Origin: Pezicula radicicola
Taxonomy: Eukaryota; Ascomycota; Leotiomycetes; Helotiales; Dermateaceae
Assembly: GCA_003008705.1 (NCBI GenBank)
Contig: PDUO01000032.1
Span: 402,747 to 466,746 of the forward strand
DNA: 64,000 nt
Reading direction: 5' to 3'
Part shown: piece after piece, positions 1 through 13,434 of the stretch
Layout of the letters: each line of letters begins with the position of its first letter
Position numbering within the stretch: the stretch's first letter is position 1
Notes under the pieces: generated by a model
The model's input: only the letters and a program-made list of their open reading frames with translations
Told to the model about the DNA's origin: nothing
The model's database searches: none
Translations under genes and position numbers: made by a program

Positions 1-3000
1 CTTCTCCCGGGCGCTATGTGTTTCTTGAAGGAATCTCATCTGACTCTCGCTCTGGAGCAATTGGTCACGCATCGTAGAAACAACAGACATGTCCATGGGA
101 GTAGATTTCATGCTCGACCGTTCACGAGTGAGGCCGGAGATGATAGTCATCTTCGTTTCCATCTCCTTCTTGACAGCTGTGATGTCGGCTTCTAGCTCCT
201 GAACACGCTCGGACCGTGAGTGTAATTCATGCATTGCTGAGTTCAAGTTGAGCTCAAAGTTAGCCATGACATCTGGCTGCGCCTCGAAATTCTCAGCAGC
301 GATATTTCGCAATGAAGCAAACGATCGGTGGGCGCGGTCAATGATCATGACATTCTGGCTCGATTTGCGACGGATTACTGGAGTTGTCGACCGAGGTGAT
401 CCTGGAACATCCATCCTCGCCTTGGCAATCTCAGTCTTCAGCTCCTCGACCAAGTCAAGTGCATCCATGTGCTGTTCTTCCAGCTGAGCGTACTTCTCAG
501 CAAGCAAATGCTGTGCCTGCTCCTTCTCGGCAGCCAGCTTCTTCAAACTCTCAACCTCCACCGCTATCGTCTCGTCATTGGCCACAACCTTCGCACCAGC
601 CTCCTCTGACTCCGACTTCTCAATCGCGGCATCAGCATCAGTTTGTTCCATGGAGCTGGGCACCTCCCCAGCTGAGGACAATTCCGATGAGAGCGACCGC
701 GAGGATGAATAATGTCCTCCGTCTCGTAGTTCGTTCACCCTCGCGTCTGATAAAAAAGATTGGGGCCTCGCTGGAGTCGAGGGAGAACCAGACACGATTG
801 AGTCACGGGGATTAGGTCGTGTGTTGGTATGGCGCGCTTCGTCAACAGCATCTTGGAGTTCGGCGAGAGTACGAAGGGCCTCTTCATATTTGGCCGACAA
901 AAGATCAAACTCATTGACAGTTGTTTCATGTTCAACCTTGAGATCGAAGAGCTCCTGAGTCACATTCTCCAATTTGTCTTCCACGAATTTTGATTGAGCT
1001 GGACTTTGGGGTGGGTAATCGTCTTCTGGTGGAGTTGCAAGTGGCTTCCGAACAGCCAGGTTGCCATCAATGGCCTCACCATTGTCAACGGGACCTTCAA
1101 GAGCACTTCTGTGATCGTTGCCATTGGTGGGACTAACAAGGTCTTCTCGATCAGAGCTCTCGTCGTCAGTTTCAAGGATAATATCCTTGCTAGCACTAGC
1201 CTTATGGCTTCGCCGACTTGCAAAGCTCTGATGTCGAGAGTGGTTCTTCGTGGGACGCTTGCCATTGAGGGTTGGGGGTTCAATTTCAGTATTCTTACCA
1301 TCTTGTTGAATATGATCCAGTTCGTACAGGAGATTGTCTAGCTTGCCTAGACTCCGTTGACGCTCAACAACATGTTCAAGACGTTCAATCTCACGTTGCA
1401 TAAGTTCCGCATCTTGGTCAGCCTCAGCAAGGCGCTCCTCGAGTGTAGAGATGTAGTCTTCGCAGCTTGCTTCGTTTTCACGAACTCGAGCAATCTCCTT
1501 TCGTAGCTCCATAACTATGGCGGAGTTCTTTTCCTCTCCGGATGTATGTCCGTCAAGCTTTGCTTCCAGGTCATGGAGGTAATGTTCAGTGCTGGACTCT
1601 CGATCCATCAACTTCTGTAGACGGGCTTGCAGTTGCTGATTAACCGTCTCTACATAAGCGCACTTGGTTTCCTTCTCCAAGAGCACGGTCTCGGTATTAG
1701 ATAAAGATGATCGAGTGCTAGACAGGGATTGTTCCAAGGTCTGGATGGTCTTTTCGTACTCGAGGACTACCTGTTCAACGGCCTCCGCGAAGGAGTTGGA
1801 GCGCTTTAAGCGCTCTGTGGCACTGTCACCTAAAGTATCCTCAAACGCCTGATTATCGGCAAGCTCCCCGTCCCGCGCCTTTGCCATTTCAGAAATAAGC
1901 TTAGCATGTCGTTGGCTAAGAGCTGTGTAGTTTTCTTGTGTATCCAACAATTGATTCTGCAACTCTTGCTCACGTTCGTTTTGTCGCTCGGGCCTCTCGA
2001 TCGTGGCATGACTGCGCTGACGTTCCCCACCGCGCTCGGTGCTTCGGATCTGTTCTCGCAGAAACGCGACTTCTGCCTTGAGTCGATCAATGAGAGCTTG
2101 TTTGTCACTCTCATCTGACGTTTGCTGGATCCTGGGTTTGCTTTGAATTGCACGAGCACGCTGTGCATACTGTACTGTATTGAGTGTTTCGCTCAGATGA
2201 AATTCAGCCGGTGTGACACATGCAATCATGTAAGTAATGGCATTGCCTCCCAAAGAATCTTGCAAGAGCCGAGTGAGCTTGCTATCTCGATATGAGACGT
2301 GGGACCCGGCCTGTCGTGACGAGAGCTGAGAAATAACCTTTCCCAGACTTGCTAGTCCAGCATTGATGGAGATACCCTCCTTGGCACGCTCGCCTTGTGC
2401 GCCAGTATTCTTCAGTCTTTCACTACCAGCCAAATCAACAAAGTGGAATTTACTGTCAATGGTGACCGAACCCTCCGCGCCTGTCATCGCTTCTAATGGG
2501 ACTGAAAATCGCTTTTCTGCATTCGATGTTGGTTGCAACGAGTTTTTCCGCTGAACGAGGTTCAAACTGAAAACTGCATGGGAACGCGATGATTTGGCAT
2601 TAATAGCAGTAGAATCGGTCTGTCGAATCATGGAACCGAAATTCAAAGCTTTGAGTAGGTCCTCCACGGAATTGATCTCAACTTGGTGCAACCCGGTCAA
2701 AAGAATGTGGCCCTTGGTGTCCTCGCGGATAGTGACGGTACCTCTCTCATTCATGGGCGTCGACTCGGGGACCAGTAAATCTCGTAGTTGCTCGTTGTAA
2801 ATTTCGAGATAGGAGGCCTTGAGTGTCCAATTCTTGTCTCCGCCCTTTGAAATGGAGCTCATTGAAAATCTCGTAGGAGTCCGCAGTCCGGACATCGAGT
2901 TTCTATTACTACGTGCCGGACCGTCCAGTTTCTCGAACAATGCAGTCGCAGCGCGGGGAATGACACCTGGAGATATATATCAGCACTTATTGCAACTCGG

Positions 3001-3603
3001 GAGATTCAAGAAGCCAAGCTCAACACCGGCCATGTTTTAACGGTGCAACCTATCTGACTTACCCATTACTTCCATGTCACCCTGTTCGGCGGGGCCGGAC
3101 GTGCCCATTGTATAAGACTTTCCAGCACCTGACTGGCCATAAGCCAGCATAGACACATTGTATCCTTGAACGAAAGCATTTGTGCTTTCTACCAAGTAGT
3201 CCCATACGCCTTCTTGTGTGATGTCTTCAGAAAATACCTTATCGAACACAAACAGTTTCTTCCCTTGCGGAGAATCGATTGTCAGGCTCGTAGGTGAATT
3301 CACCTGTACCATAGATCGTTGGAATCGTTGTGGGATAAGATCGAAATTTGGATCCGTGGGTTTCAGTGGAGGACGAACACGCACAGCTAGAAAACAAAAG
3401 TCAATATATCATCATTGTCGAAAGGTTATTGAAGGACGCATACCAACTTTGACAGCAGTCTTGCCATCCTCGTCTGAAGCTCTACTTCCTCCACCTGTTT
3501 TGCTCGTCATGCTCATCCGGCTATTCGTCCTGGGAGGGCGCATCAACGCGCTCACCGGCCTGGAGGGAATTCCCGAAGGCGACCCTGGCGGAGAGCTGGC
3601 CAT
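1..3603 (-). CDS. Kinesin motor protein, kinesin-4-like, 3' end missing
   Basis: This encodes an N-terminal kinesin motor followed by a long coiled coil, a microtubule ATPase. The start ATG is at 3603. Exon 1 is 3603-3444, exon 2 is 3386-3063, and exon 3 runs from 2966 to the window edge without a stop. The introns 3443-3387 and 3062-2967 have good borders and restore the strand VAVRVRPP. Visible motifs are the P-loop GQSGAGKSYTMG, switch I NAKSSRSH and switch II VDLAGSE. From about 2100 down to 1 the protein is Gln/Glu/Lys-rich and predicted to be coiled coil, with Ser/Pro-rich linkers. The wording around switch II (AKEGISINAGLASLGKVISQL region) suggests the kinesin-4 (KIF4/KIF21, chromokinesin) group. 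That subfamily call is an inference; the kinesin call is firm. A Ser/Pro/Arg-rich leader of about 50 residues precedes the motor. Confidence 0.93.
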
Positions 3604-6600
3604 GGCTCGGAAGGATCCTTCGTTGCGCTCAAAATGTGGTGATGCTGATGGAATCGTGTTGATGCTGTAGTTGAGAGAGAACGAGCTTTCGGATGCTAAT
3701 CGCAGATGAAAGCTGAGCCTATGTTACAGAACTGCTGTCATCTGTCATGCGAAGATGAAGACTGGGTAGAGGTTGTAACAACAAGTCGCAGGATGTTTCT
3801 TCTCCCTAGAGGAAGCGAAGGATTAGGCGGCGCGTCGCCTAGCGATCCGTGTCGTGGTTCTGGGGCGTGTAATTTAAAAAAAATTGGTAGATGGAGAAGC
3901 AGCAACAGAGTTCACCCGTTTGATGGTGATAAATTGCGCGATACTTGTGGTACGAGGTGTTGAACGCGCAAAAGTGTCTTGCGTTTGTTTATGTTGATTG
4001 AGTAGGTAGGTTAGTCAGGTAGGTTTAGGAGTACAGGAGGCGTTTGTATACACGGTATCCAATATAGGTATCCAAACAAGCAGGTACAGACAAAGAGAGA
4101 GAGAGAGAGAGACAGAGAGGGAGAGCCTACCATTGATTTGACTTGCTGCGCCAACCATACACGTCCCGCCGCCCGCAAGGCCATCGTAAAATAGGGGAGC
4201 CACCAGAGCGCCGATAACAAACAACCACTTTCAACCCCGGTAGCATGCGAGTGAATAGCTTGTCTCGTTAGAGTTAGGCGCGACTTAAGCACGTTACGCC
4301 AGCAGGGGAGAGGCAAAGTTGGGCCTCTCGCGCTCTGTCTACGGTCTCCTTTCGTCTGGACCTGCAGGGGCAATAATGAACCCCAGCAGAAGGACCTGAT
4401 TAGAGGACTTGGGTACGGTACGGGGTACTTGGGCCTCATGTATTGACATCCTTTCGGCCTGCTTAATTGCCTATGGAGGAGGCCTTTCTTATACAGTGCC
4501 TTCGTACAACCCACGAAAGCTTCATCCTTTCCCATATCAACTTACCAACTACTACTCTATCCAGTATGGCAATAGTCGTTGTAACCCAGCAACCCAAGCA
4601 CGGCATCGAGGTGGGCCGGAAATCCGAAGAAAAGGGATCATCCCGGGTTGCTATTGTGGTGCTGGACCCGACGACACTCTCTACAAGGCTGTGGATGTCT
4701 CGATTAATATTTTCCTCCGAACCGCCTGCAGGTCTCTACGGCAGATTTTCCCACAGAGGAAATGGCACTGGTGATGGCGGCCAGAGCAAGCAATATGGAC
4801 TTGAACCTCCTTGGCAGTGACTTGCAGAGTAATTCAGTTGGAGATGCAACCTCGACGCTCTGATCAGAACAAAGCAGTGCTCGAGGCAACGCCAAACCCC
4901 CATACTGGTCCTCGCTACGGAGTCCGAGCCGGCTAGTTGGGAGACCGAAAAGGCTCATACTATGTCTGCAACGGCCTAAAAAAACGGTCCACTGCTTCGC
5001 AACCGTGTGTGGATAGAGGAGGTTTAGACTTTGTCTTTAGTGCATCATCATTGCCAACTTGTCAACATGGTAATGATACAAGGCAATGGATGATATCATT
5101 GGGTATAACAACACTCAGTTTCATCCCAGTTGTTATTTCGAACCACACTCTCTCAACCTGTGGTTTTGATATCGGTCAGGTCTTGTTATTATGCCACGTC
5201 ATTTCTAGAGTCCATCACCAATTATATTCGGGGCCTAAAAAGATCGAATTTGACTACCTGGATAAGCTTTGGCCGGCTGTTTTTTTTTGAGTCCATCCAA
5301 AAGGCTAAAAAAATCGGCTTAATACGACTTACGTTTGTAGCGTTGTGGAGGTAAATTAAAGCTCCATATTTAGAATAGGTGAGATCTGAAACGTATCTTG
5401 CTACCCCGAGGTGACTGAATGGATGACAGACAAATTAAGATCTGATTCTTACAATAATAATAGGAAGATGGGATGAATTGACTTGGTCTGTTATGCAGTA
5501 GGACGGATATCAAACCAAGAATCGGTAATATAGGCATGGTTTGGCGGATCTTATCGCACTGCATCCAAGCCTATCACCATAGATTATTAATGACCCAGGT
5601 CGAAAATGGCAATCACTCTGCATCTGGTGCAACAGTCTTGAAGATACTAGCGTAAGGTACTCACAGAAAGTATGGTACGCTACGCTCTCTCACGAATCAT
5701 GATCTTGTCGGCAACAGCTTCCTCACTTCAAGACTCAAGACCTCAATCTTCCGATATGTACGCTCTGACGTGAGGCAGCCGGAGAATTCTGGAGACATGC
5801 TTCGCGCATCAAGAGGCCACATCAAACATATTGCCAGAATGCGAGCTCATCCTTCTTCCAACCATATTCATCTGCAGACAGATGTGATAGCGCAGCTGAA
5901 CCACTGAGCTCGCAACGTCCTTCTTCAGGGGAAGAAGAGCTGAGCATCGTCAATGATCTTCCTTTTCGAGGTCGCTACAAGCAAAGCACAACGTCGACGT
6001 CTGACCGCGAAATAGCAACGCCACAACATAACAATCTTTCTTGTCACAAGTGCACCAAAGAGCCAAAGCGAGGTGGTTAAATCAATCAATGACTACTGCA
6101 AAGCGCAAGCGCACCGTCTCCGGCGTCCGCGGAAAGGTTCTATTCATCTGATCCCGTAAGGCGCAAAGTAGGTTGAGCACCTTTCTCTGCAATGTAATCA
6201 TTCATTCATCACAAGACTTGTTTATTTACAAGACTCGAGGACTCTCAGTGGGTCTCCACCACCGAAAGCAGAGTTGATCGACCGCCGTTATGTCCGGGGA
6301 TTTTGAGCTGCAATAATTGAGCACTCTTAAGTAAGTAAGGAGGGCGGTTCATCTACAGTACTGGCGGCAATATGCAGGACCTGCAGCGGCCCCGAAGGTC
6401 CAAAGTCCCGCTCAGCGGTGTGGACGATTTGATTTTGGCTGCAGCGCGCACGGACCTCTGAATCCTCTTACCGAGTACAGTACAGGACAGTTCAGGACAA
6501 GTAGTACGAAGGGACAGTAGTAGCTTCTTCTCATCCTCGTCGTCGCCCTCTTCTCCTGCAGATGACCTCATGATCCAGCTGGTCATTTATTTGTACATCC

Positions 6601-7256
6601 AGCGTTACGCAAAATCACGCACGTCTATGACAAAAACAAATGACTCTGAGTCTATTGTCTTTTATCTATTTTGCTTTTATTTATCCGCCATACCAATTGA
6701 ACCATACGATTCATAAGCCTGAGTACTCCGTAGCACGGTACCAATAAAGTATCTGCAGGTTTCTAATGTCTCCCCGTTTATTTAATTTCTGTTGTTTTTT
6801 GGTTTTTTTTTATTTTGTTTTTTTATGCGTAAGCAGCTTGTTCCTGCAGCTTCTTTTTCTCACGAGAACAGCTAGCTCCCCTGTCAAAACTAGAGAGAGA
6901 GAGAGCCACCAAAGTCTTGCAAACTTTCTTGGTGGTGCCCACTTTCCATGGCAATAATGCTCTACTGTTCTCGGTCTGACGCACTTCGAGACTTCACCAA
7001 CATGATTTTAACATGATTTTAACCGTCGTTACCTCACTCATTCCATCTCCTCTCGTCTCGTCTCATCTTATATCAAGCTCCTTTTCCCCGACTCCCGGAA
7101 TTTTCTCCTTTAAGGTTCAAGCCAAGTCGGTCTTTCAGCACGTGTTCCGCGGATACGTCCGCAATTTCAAGCCTCATTCTGCACTGCTACGGTACAGTAT
7201 TTGAACACGAGGGGCATGCAGATCGGTCTTCCCTGAGCATAAGCACAGCTGCACAG
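3604..7256. other. Intergenic, divergent promoter region of kinesin and acyltransferase
   Basis: No gene could be supported here. Open frames are short and lack family signatures. The stretch holds a GA dinucleotide tract at about 4093-4121, a short GA run near 6892-6905, and T-rich and CT-rich stretches at 6780-7090 upstream of the acyltransferase. Confidence 0.6.
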
Positions 7257-9071
7257 ATGACTGCTCTGAAATTATCTCCCTTAAATCTCTCGAAATACGA
7301 ATGGCTGCAACAAAGTGCAACCCCTTCAACATGGCAACGGGCAGCTCTAGCAGGAGAAAACATGTGGATTCACAGACCAAGGGAACACCATGACTTATTC
7401 GTGGCCTGCAAACTAACGCTTACTTCATCGTGCACTGAGTGTAACGCTGTCTCGGCTATCAAAAATGCCTGGAGGCAGCTGAGATTTGAAGTGCCAGAGC
7501 TTGTTCTACGTCCACAGCTTGACAGTGCTGGCAACGCGTCTCTGCAATATCATGCGCCTGCAGACGACAAACAAGTAAGAGAGTGGTTGGAGAGTACGTT
7601 GCTTTTCTCGCAACTAGACGAGCCTGATTTGGAAGCATTGAAGAAAGAGGTTCTTACGAGGAAAGGGAACCATGATTCTTGTCAGGCGTTTCTAGCTTTA
7701 CATATGGGCTACAATCAGGATAACATTGCTAGCAGAACTATCAGGTTGCTTCTCAACTGCCACCACCAAATTACTGATGGCATTGGCATCCGTATCCTCC
7801 TAGATAAATACCTCTCTATTCTCGCTACAAGCATCAATGCCACCTTTATTGGCAATCCCGAACGGGTAACCGACTGGGCAGACAGTGTAAAGAACCTCTC
7901 GAAGCCATGGACATCCATGATGAATAAAGACCAAGTTGTCTTAGGATCAACTTACGAAGATCAAGTAGCTTTCAATCAACAAATTCTAACACAAAAAATG
8001 GTACCATGGCCTCTAAAACCTCCTGGATTTTAACTAACTACATACAAGAGGGGAAACTGGGGTCTCCCCGTGTTACCGATATCATCACCAGCAAATCAGG
8101 AATCTTATTCAATTACCCTAAAAGATGACGAAACAAGCATCCTTCTGAAAACCATCAAGACAACCATCGGCCATGAAGCAAACATCACACACCTCGGTCA
8201 CGCAGCCATGGTCCTCGCAATCCTTAGAGCTAATCCCCTTCCTTCATCCTCAAAATCAGATCTATTCTCTCCATGCTGGCTTAACGGACGTCGTTACCTC
8301 ACTCCCACGGATCCACCAGCAACTACATCCTACATACCAATATGCCAATCCTTCGCCCCTATTATATTCCCAGATCTCCAATCACTTGTATTACCTCCAG
8401 ACGCTCCTAGTAACGAGATTAGAGATATGGTGATTAAAACTACGAAGATTGCAGTAGGTGAGTATGGCAAGCTTAAAGCTAGAAAGAGTGTTTTACCAGA
8501 GAGTGTGGCATTATTAGAGTTTTTTGGAAAACAGATGTTTGAGTTCGTAGTTCCCTTCTCTTTTCTTCCAAAATTCTTTAAGAAATGGGGGTTTGTTGAC
8601 TTTGAGAAGGAGCAAGAAAGAACCTTTATTATCAACTTCGAAAAAGTCTATTGCGGATCCTGTAAGCCACCTATCTACTCAATAATCTACATAGCAGCTG
8701 CTGAATTTTGAAAAACAGTTCTTCCTAAGTGATGGGATAACAGAAACCTATATCTCACATACCTACCCAAAATCCACATCTAGGAGGTCTCCAGAAGAAA
8801 CTCAGGATCCTATCATAACAGTTAATAGCATAACATTTACAGCTAATGCTGAAGGACCAAATCTGTACGTCTTTCTTCTCTTTGATTTCAATAGTTCTTC
8901 GATAATATATCGGATATGCTAATTTGAAATTGGAAATTTAGGATTGTAAGGATGAGTAGTTGGCGGGGAAAGATTACGATTTCTGGGGAATGGAGAGATT
9001 GTGATTATGAGGGGGAGTTTATAAGGGGGTTTTTGGCGGATGTTGTTGGGTTTATGGGAGCTTTGGTTTGA
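7257..9071 (+). CDS. Acyltransferase of the condensation/CAT fold (Tri3-like), one junction unresolved
   Basis: Likely an acyl-CoA-dependent O-acyltransferase of the superfamily that includes fungal Tri3-type 15-O-acetyltransferases; substrate unknown. The catalytic HHxxxDG motif is present as HHQITDG near residue 169, and GNWGLP after intron 1 fits the second conserved region. Intron 1 (8001-8048) removes an in-frame TAA and has a CTAAC branch and ACAAG acceptor. A last intron (8865-8941) joins the C-terminal strand, ending at TGA 9069-9071. Between about 8640 and 8720 the frame changes. The obvious donor GTAAGC at 8662 does not keep phase with any nearby acceptor, so either a non-standard donor is used (GTCTAT at 8646 with the acceptor ending 8694 fits) or there is an indel. 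The product would be about 500 residues, usual for the family. No biosynthetic neighbours are seen, so no pathway is assigned. Confidence 0.72.
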
Positions 9072-9398
9072 TGTTGGGATGAGATGAGAATGGGGCTATT
9101 TTACAGTGTTGAATAAATTTACTTGGGTTATGATACATATCTGTGAATGTTAATGAAGTATTCTATCAGGTTACTTTAAGCGGCATGAAATTCAAGCTAC
9201 GAAAACCTAAGAGAAAATTTCGAGTGAAAATTCGAAGCCTCTAGTAGATAACATGATGAACCGAGTGCATTCTTTCATTGGCACCGTTTTTGAGAACCCG
9301 AAAAAAATTCATTGTTTTCTCTCCTGTCTAAGACACTTCCCATCATTTCCTCGCCAGTCCAGTAATCACTGAGATGGCTCACCTCGAAACAGCGAGAG

Positions 9399-9666
9399 AT
9401 TACATCCAACCCCAAGGGCTCTTCTTTTTGCCATTGAAACAACGACATCTCGAAAAGCAAGCAACCAGCTTTCTTGTTCCACGACCTTTACTATAGTCTC
9501 TACTCCATTCTAGTAAGCCTCGAGATCATTTGTTCCTAAATAAAGAGAGACCATTATCAATCCCAAGGGCTCTTTCTTTTTCTTTCTGGAATAATGACAT
9601 CGCGAAAATACTTTGTCATTTCAAGACCTTTCTTACTACCACTATACTATTCTAGTAGGCTTCGAA
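9399..9666. repeat. Imperfect tandem duplication, two copies of about 115-125 bp
   Basis: Positions 9399-9523 and 9553-9666 share the same order of blocks: a CCCAAGGGCTCTT block, a 'gacatc.cgaaaa' block, an 'acctttact' block and an 'attctagta.gc' block, with many substitutions between them. The second copy contains an ATG at 9594. Confidence 0.6.
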
Positions 9667-9881
9667 AAAAGTACATAACCACTCTTCTTTCCCTTCCCTT
9701 TTCAAACTCAAACAACTCAACTACCAATCGTCAGATCTTCACCATCCAAACCACCAAACTACTAAACCATTCAAAACAAAAACACCAAAACCAACCCTTC
9801 CTACAACATCAACCCAAACCCCCAAACCCACCCTCCAAAAAAAATCAAAACAAAAAACCAACAACCGCCCACCAAAAAGCC

Positions 9882-10019
9882 ATGGTCCGAACAATATCCG
9901 TAGCCAACAAATCCAAATCCAAAATCAAAACCAAAGAAACCATCACAGCAGCCCAAAAGAAAGTCAAAGATCGACAAAAAGCAAAAGCAAAGGCCAAAAC
10001 GAAAGGGAAAGGGAAGTAG
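9882..10019 (+). CDS. Possible small Lys-rich basic protein (45 residues)
   Basis: An ATG in a good context (agccATGG) opens 45 codons ending at TAG 10017-10019. The product is very Lys-rich, with repeated KSK, KAK and KGK motifs. The same frame is open upstream to 9594, but that part is low-complexity Asn/Pro/Lys from an A/C-rich stretch. The family is not recognised and the frame could be chance. Confidence 0.22.
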   Translation: MVRTISVANKSKSKIKTKETITAAQKKVKDRQKAKAKAKTKGKGK

Positions 10020-11407
10020 GAGGGAGTTTGAGACGTCGCATTCGAGGCGTTGAGGGAACTGAATTTTACAGGCGCGCAAGGTTTTTGCTCTGGTAGCAGA
10101 CTTGTGTTTACTGGATTTATGGACAAAACACGACTTTGTCGTTTTATCTAAATGAGAATTCGATGCTTTTGCTCTTGCTGTGCGTCGATGAGTTAATTGG
10201 TCGCTTAACTTTTGAATCCGTTTTTATTTTCTAGGTCTAGGAAAATTGATTATCTACATACTCACGTAACTCTGTTTTTAGATAACTCGCCTAATCCAAA
10301 TATCTCGCTTGATTTAAGTGAGACTCGATTTCTGGAGAACTTGTAGGTACTGTACCTAACCAAAGTCGCTTACATGACTAGGTAACGTAAGCGTCAGGTA
10401 GGTAACTCAGGTACTTGTATTTAGCCCACTCACTTCTAAGATAGTTAACTATTTTACTCGATATATGCAACTCATCATAAGTAATTTATATTTTGACAAG
10501 GGATTCATGAACTCTTCGGCATAGCTCGAGTTACCTTTACCTCACTAATGCAAGACCTCGCTTAACACCGTTAATAATGTGACAGCTATTATCCTCCCGC
10601 ACCAATGAGGCAGCCTCCTCTTCCATCCTTCTTCATCAGACATTAGACTTACAAACACATTCATTTCACAACGCAGAAGCCACTGGTGGCAACACCGAGG
10701 CTCACGATCCTCGTTATTCGCTGTACGCCCGTGTTCCTGCAGCATGCAGGAACGGGCCGTTGATCCCCGTAAGACATCACGCGCCAGCTGTCAAAGCCCA
10801 GAAGAGGGGGTGCAAATTTGAGCACCGGCAAAATATCGATTTCAGGTTACTGTACCAATATTTGTATCTGTGGAAGTCCACCACCTGATCGATAGATTAT
10901 TAAAGAGCCAAGGTTATTTCAAGCGCCTTGCTCGACATTTCTACTATCCGCTCCAATGACTCCAATACCTCTCATTCCTCTTTTGGCAAGTGCCGGTTCT
11001 CTGACCTGTGGTGGTCGTGAGCTTGAGAGCTTGGTATGGGGTATTCAAGGTTGTTCTGCAGACTGTGCTCGTGGTGCTTGTGTTTATATGGGGCGATTAT
11101 AGAAGGCGACATTTGGGGTTTGTGATTCAATGTCGGGGAAACAAAGTTTCTTCTATGGTCAGGCACCAGGTCCGCCGCATTTTCTTGGGAGGAACTTCCA
11201 TGAATCGTGCTTTAGTTTTCTCGGTGGAGTACCTGCTTCTTACTGTCATTCCTGTAAGAATTATGTCAATTGAACAGTGTGGGGAAGGCTATGTTTTCCC
11301 GGAGTAGCCTCCAGCGCTTATAAGAACGTGGGTGTTAGCACCATGGTTGTTCGTTGTCTTCTTTGATGAGTTAGATCCAGGCTTCATTATCATATATATC
11401 TTATACG
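10020..11407. other. Intergenic
   Basis: No gene seen. Short direct repeats of the type 'aggtaggtaactcaggtac' occur at 10340-10420. An 18-bp periodicity can be traced weakly from about 10268 to 10335. Confidence 0.5.
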
Positions 11408-13434
11408 ATGTTGAATGCAAAGACTGTGGTCCGCAGCCTTTTGGTGGCTTCTGTCTCTGTTTTTGGCCTTGCTAGAGCTGCAACTCTGACAGTCTCAACT
11501 ACGGGTGGAAATGCATCAAGTCCGCTTCTGTACGGTCTTATGATTGAAGTAGGTTACACAAACCTAATGCTTCAACAAGCGCTCTCATTTCTAACCTTCA
11601 AAATTAGGATATTAACAATTCCATCGATGGGGGAATCCATGGCCAACTCTTGAAGAACAACGGTTTCCAAGGAACCAATCCTGGCTTGACTGCCTATGCA
11701 GCTGTCGGCGGTGTAACTCTCACCGTTGATACGGCAAACCCACTTTCAAGTGCTATCACAAATTCTCTGAAGGTATCTGTACCATCCGGTACTACCGGTC
11801 AAGTCGGCTTTTCTAACGCTGGATACAATGGTGTACCCGTCAATGCAGATACATATGCCAATTATTTCTGGATGAAAGGAGCTTACTCAGGAACTGTCAC
11901 ATTGTCTCTTGTGGGGACGAGCTCTGGAATTGTATATGCCAGCCAGAATCTCACTTTGGCTAGCATAGCCAGTTCATTCACCTACTATGCAACGAAATAT
12001 ACTTCCACACAATCTCCTGATGGCGATAATGTCTGGCAGTTGACCTTTGATGCTAGTAAAGTGGCCGGCAGTGCCCTTTACTTTGATTTGGTGCAATTAT
12101 TTCCTACTACCTATCATGCAAGATACAACGGCATACGCAATGATGTTGGGAATTTCCTCGAGGCCATTGGAGGTTCTTTCCTGCGCTTTCCTGGAGGGAA
12201 CAATCTGTAAGTAGTAAAATGGTTTCCATTTTAAAATAGAAAACTAAGAGATAATAGCGAAGGATCAACTGTTGCAAATAGATGGACCTGGAACAATACC
12301 ATCCAACTTGTTGAAAATAGACCTGGTAGACAAGGTGATTGGGGTTATCCAAATACAGATGCAATGGGATTGATGGAATACCTTCAATGGTGTGAAGACA
12401 TGTCATTAACTCCAGTACTGGCAATTTGGTCAGGCTTGACTTTAGGTGGGACTGTCCTTTCTGGGAGTGCACTCACTCCATACGTGGAAGATGCACTCAA
12501 CGAACTTGAATTCCTGCTCGGATCTACATCAACAACCTGGGGAGCTTTACGATCAACCTACGGTCATCCTGACCCTTACGTTATCGAATATCTCGAAATT
12601 GGCAATGAAGATAACCTTAGTGGAGGTTGTGCTACTTATGCTTCGCGCTTCACAGCTTTTTACGACGCAATTCATGCTGAATACCCAGATATAACTATCA
12701 TCGCTTCAACAAGTCAAGCCAGCTGTCTACCCTCTCCATTACCCACTGGAGTCTGGACAGACACCCATCACTATCTGAGCCCTTCAAGTTTCGTCTCCCT
12801 CTTCAACGAATGGGACAACGTTCCACGTACAAACGGACTCGGTGTCTTCGTCGGCGAGTACGCAAACACAGTAGATAACAGCGGCGCCACAACCTACTGG
12901 AGTACAGTCCAAGGAGCCGTATCAGAAGCCGTCTACATGATAGGTATGGAACGTAACAGCGACCTAGTAAAAATGGCCAGTTACGCACCACTCTTCGAAC
13001 ACTACGACCTAGCAGAATGGTCCCCCGACCTTGCCGGTCTCGACGCACGACCCGGTTCCCTCACGGGTTCAGTGTCCTACTACGTCCAACTTCTATTCTC
13101 CAAAGCTCGTGGTTCAACAATCCTACCCGTTACCTCTGATACAAATTTTAATCCTTTGTTTTGGGTTGCTAGTTCTACTACTTCTGGGACGTATTATGTT
13201 AAGTTGGCTAATTATGGTACTACGGCTCAGACGGTGACGGTTAAGATTCCGAATCTGTCGGGTGCTAGTTCGAGTGCTGGGTTGAGTACTTTAACTGGTT
13301 CGGCGACGGCGAGTAATTATCCTCTTGATGTTACTGTTCAGCCGGTTAGTAGTACGGTTACTGGGAGTGCTTCTGATGGATGGACTTTTAGTGTTCCTGG
13401 GTATGGTGTTGCGGTTTTGACTGTGACGAGTTGA
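11408..13434 (+). CDS. Secreted alpha-L-arabinofuranosidase, GH51
   Basis: A secreted exo-acting enzyme that removes terminal L-arabinofuranose from arabinoxylan and arabinan. There are three exons, 11408-11548, 11608-12206 and 12282-13434, and the introns have regular borders. The exon sum is 1893 nt, giving 630 residues, normal for fungal GH51. Residues 1-24 form a signal peptide ending LARA. A carbohydrate-binding-like beta domain follows, then the (beta/alpha)8 barrel with SFLRFPGGNNL. The catalytic acid/base Glu sits in EIGNED and the nucleophile Glu in FVGEYAN. The C-terminal beta domain is Ser/Thr-rich. No lesions were found. The gene probably responds to plant cell-wall sugars, but no operator was identified. 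Confidence 0.93.

Noticed and set aside
384..2800. Plus-strand and alternate minus-strand open frames of 60-140 codons
   Set aside because: They are antisense or out-of-frame shadows of the kinesin coiled-coil exon, which is open without interruption.
4409..5354. Several overlapping open frames of about 75-120 codons upstream of the kinesin
   Set aside because: No domain, intron logic or composition supports them; the frames overlap in different registers.
9594..9881. N-terminal extension of the Lys-rich small ORF
   Set aside because: It lies partly in a degenerate tandem duplication and is low-complexity Asn/Pro/Lys from an A/C-rich tract.
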